Source: an uncultured Collinsella sp.
GTDB taxonomy: Bacteria > Actinomycetota > Coriobacteriia > Coriobacteriales > Coriobacteriaceae
DNA: 64,000 nt
Reading direction: 5' to 3'
Assembly (NCBI GenBank): GCA_900543505.1
Contig: UQSB01000001.1
Span: 1 to 64,000 of the forward strand
Shown: piece by piece, positions 59,084 to 64,000 of the stretch
Layout: every line of letters begins with the position of its first letter
Numbering within the stretch: position 1 is the stretch's first letter
Made by a program: the position numbers and the translations under genes
The notes under the pieces: model-generated
The model's input: only the letters and a program-made list of their open reading frames with translations
What the model was told of the DNA's origin: nothing
The model's database searches: none

Positions 59084-61642
59084 ATGGAATTTTATGCAAG
59101 CTGCCCCGAGGGCTTTGAATCCGCACTCGCCGACGAGCTCAAGTGGCTCGGGCTTTCGCATGTCCGCCGCCTGAAGGGCCGCGCTACGTTTGAGGGCGAG
59201 CTCGAAGAAGGCTACCGCGCCTGTCTGTGGTCGCGCCTGGCCAGCCGCGTGTTTGTGGTGCTCGGACGCTTTGAGGCACAGGATGCCGACGAGCTGTACG
59301 ATGCCGTTTACGACATTGCCTGGGAAAACATCGTCCGCTGCGGCGCCACCATTGCCATCACTGCCCGTGGTGTGACCGAGCAGCTGCGCAACACGCGCTT
59401 CTCGGCTTTGCGCGCCAAGGACGCACTGTGCGACCACCTGGCCGAGGTCACGGGCCGTCGCGCCGATGTCGATGCCGCCGATCCCGACGTTCACCTGCTG
59501 CTTTCGCTGCGTCAGCGCCGTGCGAGCATAAGCCTGGACCTTTCGGGCGATCCGTTATTCAAACGCCTGCCGCCTGCCGCGACCCGCGCCGGCGAGGGTA
59601 CGCACGTGCTGCGCCCCGACTACGCCGCCCTGGTGCTTTCGCAGGTCGGCTGGACCGCGCTATGCGAGCGCGAGCTGACGGCCGACGATTACGAGAACGA
59701 GGCTCTGCCCACGCTGGTCGACGCCTCATGCGCCGGCGGCGGTCTGCTGCTGGAAGCCGTGAATATTCTGACCGACCGCGCCCCGGGTTTTGCACGCGAG
59801 CACTGGGGTTTTGAGGGCTGGCAGCTGCATGACGCCGCCCTGTGGGAGCAGCTGCTTGCCGAGGCGCGCGGGCGCGAGGCGGCAGCGCGCGAGCGCCAGG
59901 CGCGCATCGTGGCCGTAGATATCGACCCCGCCGCCCGCAAGACTGCCGAGCGCATGGTCAAGTGTGCCGGCTACAAGCGTTTTGTCGACTTTTGCGCCGC
60001 CAAGCCCGCCACCGTGCTGGACCATGCGGGCGCCGTCGCTGGCGCCGCCGTGGTCGCAAACACCACCGAAACCCCGCTTTCGCTCATGCACGACGCCATG
60101 ACGTTGGTCGGCGAGCTGCGCCGCGCGCCCGAGCTTGCCTCGGCGCCGGTCGCCGCGCTCACCCGCGATGGCCTTATGGCCCGCGCGCTCCATGCCGAGC
60201 CCGCGCGCTCCATTGCCGTCATGCCCAACAACGAAGAGGCGACTATTGAGGTTTGGCCCTCGCTCGATCATGTCGCCGCGACATTTGAGGCTGCGACCAG
60301 CGCGGATACCGAGGGTGAGGCCGCGGATGTCGATTATGAGGCCGCCAACACCCCTATGCCCGAGCCCGCTGCCACGCTCGACCTGGGCGACGGCAAGCCG
60401 CTGCCCGTGCTCATCCCCGAGTCCGAGCAGTTCGCCAACCGCCTGCGCAAGAACGCACGCCTGCGCCGCAAGTGGGCCAAGCGCGAGGGCGTGAGCTGCT
60501 ACCGCGTCTACGACGCCGACCTGCCCGACTACTCTGCCGCCATCGACCTGTACGAGGGCTGCCCGCAGACGCCGGGCCGCTGGCTCGTCATCGCCGAATA
60601 CGCCGCGCCCAAGTCCATCGACCCCACACTGGCCCAAGCCCGTATGCTCGATATTCTGGCCATCGCGCCGCGTATCCTGGATGTTCCGGCCGAGCACGTG
60701 CACGCCAAGGCCCGCATGCGCTCGCGCGGCGGCTCGCAGTACGGCAAGCAGGGCGCTGGCAAGGGCGGCTCGGGCGAGCGCGCCAATATCGCACGCCGTC
60801 GCCTCCCGCTCATCGAAGAGGGCGGCCTTACCTTTGCCGTCAACTTTGACGACTACCTGGACGTCGGAATCTTCTTGGACCACCGCGTCACCCGCAACCT
60901 GGTGCGCGAGCACGCCAAGCAGGCGCGTCGCTTCCTCAACCTGTTTGCCTACACCGGCACCGCCACCTGCTACGCGGCCGATGGCGGCGTCGAGGAGACC
61001 GTGACGGTCGACCTCTCCAACACCTATCTGGACTGGGCCGAGCGCAACATGCGCCAGAACGGCTTTGTGGGTCCGCAGCATCACTTTGTGCGCGACGACG
61101 TGCTCGCCTGGATTCGCGACCAGCGCCAGACGCGCAACCGCTGGGACCTGATCTTTGTCGACCCGCCCACGTTCTCGAACTCGTCCAAGATGGGCCGCCG
61201 CACCTGGGATGTTCAGCGCGACCATGTTGAGCTTTTGGCCGGCGTATCGCGCCTGCTCGCACAGGGCGGTCATGCCATCTTTAGCTGCAACCTGCGCGGC
61301 TTCCGCCCCGAAACGCGCAAGCTCGCGCGCGCGGGCGTAGTGCTGGAGGACATTACGGCGCAGACCATCCCCGAGGACTTCGCGCGCAACCAAAAGGTGC
61401 ATCATTGCTATATCGTGCGCCGCCTGCCCATCGAGGACGCCATGGCCGAAGTCGGCTTTAGCGCCGAGGAAATTGCCGAGCGCGTCGAGGAACTGCGCAA
61501 CCCCGAGGCCCGCAAGCCCCGTGGGGCAGTACCCGCGCACGCGCAGGCTGGCGACCGAGGGCCGCGCGGCGATGGCAAATCCGCCGCTGCAGGCAAGCCC
61601 AAAAAGAAGAAGTTCTACGCCAGCAAGCCCAAGGGCAAATAG
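59084..61642 (+). CDS. rlmL: 23S rRNA methyltransferase RlmKL-like, first catalytic domain degenerate
   Basis: The 852-residue protein has the two-enzyme layout of E. coli RlmKL: a ferredoxin-like/THUMP region (about 1-160), a first methyltransferase domain (about 195-390), and a second, RlmK-like domain (about 560-790) with LFAYTGTATCYAA and VDPPTFSNSSK. In the first domain the cofactor loop reads DASCAGGGLLLEA. The catalytic NPPY motif expected after it is replaced by ANTTETPLS, so the N2-methylguanosine activity is probably lost or changed. The Lys-rich C-terminal tail may bind RNA. AGAGAGG precedes the ATG. Confidence 0.88.
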   Translation: MEFYASCPEGFESALADELKWLGLSHVRRLKGRATFEGELEEGYRACLWSRLASRVFVVLGRFEAQDADELYDAVYDIAWENIVRCGATIAITARGVTEQLRNTRFSALRAKDALCDHLAEVTGRRADVDAADPDVHLLLSLRQRRASISLDLSGDPLFKRLPPAATRAGEGTHVLRPDYAALVLSQVGWTALCERELTADDYENEALPTLVDASCAGGGLLLEAVNILTDRAPGFAREHWGFEGWQLHDAALWEQLLAEARGREAAARERQARIVAVDIDPAARKTAERMVKCAGYKRFVDFCAAKPATVLDHAGAVAGAAVVANTTETPLSLMHDAMTLVGELRRAPELASAPVAALTRDGLMARALHAEPARSIAVMPNNEEATIEVWPSLDHVAATFEAATSADTEGEAADVDYEAANTPMPEPAATLDLGDGKPLPVLIPESEQFANRLRKNARLRRKWAKREGVSCYRVYDADLPDYSAAIDLYEGCPQTPGRWLVIAEYAAPKSIDPTLAQARMLDILAIAPRILDVPAEHVHAKARMRSRGGSQYGKQGAGKGGSGERANIARRRLPLIEEGGLTFAVNFDDYLDVGIFLDHRVTRNLVREHAKQARRFLNLFAYTGTATCYAADGGVEETVTVDLSNTYLDWAERNMRQNGFVGPQHHFVRDDVLAWIRDQRQTRNRWDLIFVDPPTFSNSSKMGRRTWDVQRDHVELLAGVSRLLAQGGHAIFSCNLRGFRPETRKLARAGVVLEDITAQTIPEDFARNQKVHHCYIVRRLPIEDAMAEVGFSAEEIAERVEELRNPEARKPRGAVPAHAQAGDRGPRGDGKSAAAGKPKKKKFYASKPKGK

Positions 61643-61646
61643 ACAA

Positions 61647-61713
61647 AGTTGCGGTGGAATACGGACTGTTTTGCCTGGCATTAGGCAGTTTTAGACCGTA
61701 TTTCACCGCAACT
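61647..61713. repeat. Long inverted repeat between rlmKL and kdpE
   Basis: AGTTGCGGTGGAATACGG (61647-61664) and 61696-61713 pair with one mismatch, and the loop holds a further TGCCT/AGGCA stem. It lies between converging genes and can end transcription from both sides. Confidence 0.7.
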
Positions 61714-61737
61714 CATATTGGGATGATGGTTGGAGAT

Positions 61738-62451
61738 CTAGCCTTGGGTGACCAATCGGTAACCGATACCAACGTGCGTCTGGATATAGCGCGGATGCGC
61801 GGGGTCGGACTCGATCTTCTTACGCAACGTGCCCATAAAGACACGCAGGCTCGCCAGGTCACTCTTAGTTGCCGTGCCCCAAATCTCGTGCAGGATAAAC
61901 TGGTGCGTCAGCACCTTGTCGGCGTTATGCGCCAGCAGGCACAGGAGCTTGTACTCGATCGGCGTCAGATGCAGTTCCTCGCCATCCATCGTGGCGATGC
62001 CGGCATCAAAATCGATATGCAGCTCACCGGTATCGAACGAGCCCTCGGAGACAACGCCGCCCGTCTGCGCATACGAAAGGCGCCTGAGCGTCGTGCGAAT
62101 GCGCGCGAGCAGTTCCTCGACCGAAAACGGCTTGGTCAGATAGTCGTCGGCACCGGCATCGAGCGCGCGAATTTTGTCCGCATCCTCGCTGCGCGCCGAG
62201 ACCACGATAATCGGCATGCCCGACCATGCGCGCACCGACTCCACCACCTTGACGCCGTCCATATCGGGCAGGCCCAGATCGAGCAGCACAATGCTCGGCG
62301 CCTGCGATGAGGCGGCGGCGATGGCGGCATGGGCGGTCTCCACAGCCATATGGCGCAAGCCGTGCGCCTCGAGCGCGGCAACAATAAGATTGCGAACGGC
62401 GGGGTCGTCCTCAACGACCAAGATGAGCGGTTTTACGGCAGAGTTCGGCAC
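61738..62451 (-). CDS. kdpE: Response regulator KdpE
   Basis: The 237-residue OmpR-type regulator has the receiver domain with the phospho-accepting aspartate in VLLDLGLPDMDG and the conserved lysine in LTKPF. It is followed by a winged helix ending in HVGIGYRLV. It pairs with the sensor gene just upstream; together they should control a potassium-uptake Kdp system, which is not in the window. The GTG start at 62451 has AAGGAG inside the last codons of kdpD; the frame extends 15 codons further but overlaps kdpD. Confidence 0.9.
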   Translation of the reverse strand: MPNSAVKPLILVVEDDPAVRNLIVAALEAHGLRHMAVETAHAAIAAASSQAPSIVLLDLGLPDMDGVKVVESVRAWSGMPIIVVSARSEDADKIRALDAGADDYLTKPFSVEELLARIRTTLRRLSYAQTGGVVSEGSFDTGELHIDFDAGIATMDGEELHLTPIEYKLLCLLAHNADKVLTHQFILHEIWGTATKSDLASLRVFMGTLRKKIESDPAHPRYIQTHVGIGYRLVTQG

Positions 62452-62455
62452 AGCG

Positions 62456-64000
62456 CTACTCCTTATCAAACGAAACATCGGCGACGGGAAGCTCAATCGT
62501 AAAGACCGAGCCGTGCGGGTCCGCCGCGGTAACCTCTATGCTACCGCCATGTGCCAGGGCAATGGAGCGGCAGAGCGAAAGCCCCAAGCCCACACTGCGG
62601 CAGCTGTCGGCCAGGCCATGGTTGGCGGTGTAGAACGACTCAAAGATTCGCTCGCGGTCCTCGGGCGCAATGCCCGGGCCATCATCAGCAACCGAGCACG
62701 CCACGCATCCATCATGGACGCCAATCGAGATCACGATATGCGAGCCCGCAGGCGTATAGGTAATGGCGTTGTTCACCAGGTTGACCACCAGCTGCACCAT
62801 CAGGCGCGCATCGACGTTGACGAGCGCCGGCTCATCGCACGCCACCACCTTAAGGTCGTGCTCGCGCACGGCCGGGTTCACGTGGCGCAGCGCCTCCTCG
62901 ACGATATCGTCCATGAGCTCGAGCGTAGTCGACAGATGCATGCCGCCGCCCTCGAGCTTGGTGATGGCGAGCAGGTTCTCGACGGTGGCATTGAGCCATT
63001 GTGCGTCCGAGCGAATGGATAGGAGCATGCCGCGGCGCGTCTGGTCGTCGAGCACGGCCGTGCCGGTCGAGCCCTGGTCGAGCAGCACATCGGCATTGCC
63101 CGAGATACTGGTAAGCGGCGTGCGCAGATCGTGCGAGATGGAGCGCAGCAAGTTGGCGCGCAGCTGCTCGTTTTTAGCGAGCACCGCCGCCTCCTCGCGA
63201 GCCTCCATGGCGCGGGCGCGATCGAGCGCCAGCTCGCCTTCGCTCACGATGGCATCGGCAAGCGTCCGCTCCTCGGGCGTCAGCGCATCGGGCTCGGCGA
63301 CAATGGCGAACACCCCCACCACCGAGGCGGGATCACCCGCGCGCACCATGGTGTCACCCGAGCGCACGGTCAGGTATATGCCGTAGAACGCCGAGGCGCC
63401 ATAGGTGGCATCGAGCGGCGTTCCCACATAGGCGGACGCCGAGAGCCGCGGCGGCATCTGGGGCGCCAGCTGGTGTACCGGCGCGGCATCGCCCACAGCC
63501 GTGTACGTCGTGCGCGGCAGCAGGTCATCGTTATCGGCATCGGCGCTATACCACACGACCGGACAGTCCGAAAGACGCGCCAGCTGCGTTGCCATAGCGT
63601 GCACAATCTGTTGCTGATCGCCACACCGCTGCAGCATGCGGTTGGTCTCGAGCACCATCTGCGTGCGACGGTCGCTGGCGGCAGCCTGCGCCAAGGCGCG
63701 GCGCAGGGCCAGCGCGATCGAGCTCGATACGAGCGAGACCGCAAACATGATAAAGAACATGCCGGGATAGACGCGGTCGATAAACGACAGCGCGTAGCGC
63801 GGGTCGACAAACAAGAAGTTGTAGAGCGCCACGGCGGCAGCCGAGCTCAGCAGGCAGTACAGGCGGCTCCAAGTAAAGAAAGCGCACAGCTGCACGGCGA
63901 ACACATAGACGATCATGATGCTCGGCGCGAGCCCCGGATGGTCGAGCAGCGCGCCCACAATCGTCGCCGCGGCTAGCAGCCCCGCCGATACGCAGGCGTC
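62456..64000 (-). CDS. kdpD: Sensor histidine kinase KdpD, C-terminal part (runs off the window)
   Basis: The visible 514 or so codons begin inside the first membrane helix of the four-helix KdpD domain (DUF4118), then continue with a GAF-like domain, the phospho-accepting histidine in SISHDLRTPLTSI and an ATPase domain with NLVNNAITYTP, DDGPGIAPED and VGLGLSLCRS. The frame stays open to the last base, so the N-terminal KdpD and Usp domains should lie outside. The end overlaps the ribosome-binding site of kdpE. Confidence 0.92.
   Translation of the reverse strand, partial: DACVSAGLLAAATIVGALLDHPGLAPSIMIVYVFAVQLCAFFTWSRLYCLLSSAAAVALYNFLFVDPRYALSFIDRVYPGMFFIMFAVSLVSSSIALALRRALAQAAASDRRTQMVLETNRMLQRCGDQQQIVHAMATQLARLSDCPVVWYSADADNDDLLPRTTYTAVGDAAPVHQLAPQMPPRLSASAYVGTPLDATYGASAFYGIYLTVRSGDTMVRAGDPASVVGVFAIVAEPDALTPEERTLADAIVSEGELALDRARAMEAREEAAVLAKNEQLRANLLRSISHDLRTPLTSISGNADVLLDQGSTGTAVLDDQTRRGMLLSIRSDAQWLNATVENLLAITKLEGGGMHLSTTLELMDDIVEEALRHVNPAVREHDLKVVACDEPALVNVDARLMVQLVVNLVNNAITYTPAGSHIVISIGVHDGCVACSVADDGPGIAPEDRERIFESFYTANHGLADSCRSVGLGLSLCRSIALAHGGSIEVTAADPHGSVFTIELPVADVSFDKE

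Noticed and set aside
59726..61681. A 651-codon minus frame opposite rlmKL
   Set aside because: It is a shadow frame of a GC-rich gene; no domain is recognisable and it would end inside the intergenic hairpin.

Overview
The window looks like chromosomal DNA of a high-GC gut actinobacterium of the class Coriobacteriia, most likely Collinsella. This is inferred from GC-rich codon use, the complete F-type ATP synthase operon next to murA, the many PTS sugar systems, the LPxTG adhesin built from FctA-type repeats, and intergenic hairpin repeats. No rRNA, tRNA or CRISPR array was seen.

Layout. Bases 1-9.7 kb (minus strand) carry an LCP cell-wall ligase gene, murA and the ATP synthase operon atpI-like/B/E/F/H/A/G/D/C, with a clear terminator between atpC and murA. 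Bases 9.8-16.7 kb hold upp, glpK, tsaC, a HicAB toxin-antitoxin pair, prmC and prfA. Bases 16.9-24.5 kb are an island-like insert: a transposase remnant and a giant adhesin gene whose start region has a strong ribosome-binding site, a short out-of-frame leader ORF and a G7 tract. The two halves of an interspersed palindrome lie at the edges of this insert. Bases 24.5-30 kb carry an M20 peptidase, a polar amino-acid ABC importer and a LacX-like epimerase. Bases 30-37 kb carry a membrane protein, an MFS exporter, an alpha-glucoside PTS with its GH4 hydrolase and RpiR regulator, and a phosphatase. Bases 37.2-39.2 kb hold a DUF4143 ATPase between direct repeats of about 235 bp. Bases 39.2-45.3 kb carry a TIGR04076 protein, a pyridoxal-kinase-like gene and a MarR-controlled heterodimeric ABC exporter. 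Bases 45.3-52.1 kb hold a LysR/SDR/MFS/Gfo-Idh-MocA catabolic cluster and tex. Bases 52.2-52.9 kb contain what looks like the scar of a diversity-generating retroelement. Bases 53-58.1 kb carry an ascorbate-type PTS bracketed by two transaldolase paralogues and a DeoR regulator. Bases 58.1-64 kb hold a HAD phosphatase, rlmKL and kdpE/kdpD, with kdpD running off the right edge.

The strongest leads are: (1) a probable slipped-strand phase switch (G7) ahead of the giant adhesin; (2) the split palindrome around that adhesin island; (3) a DGR remnant with a variable-region-like target end and an Avd-like fragment but no reverse transcriptase; (4) several intergenic repeat families whose arms change in a compensating way between copies; (5) a 33-bp iteron array in front of a repeat-bounded ATPase cassette; (6) an RlmKL protein whose first methyltransferase domain has lost its NPPY motif.

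All functional calls rest on motif recognition by eye. No database search was run.
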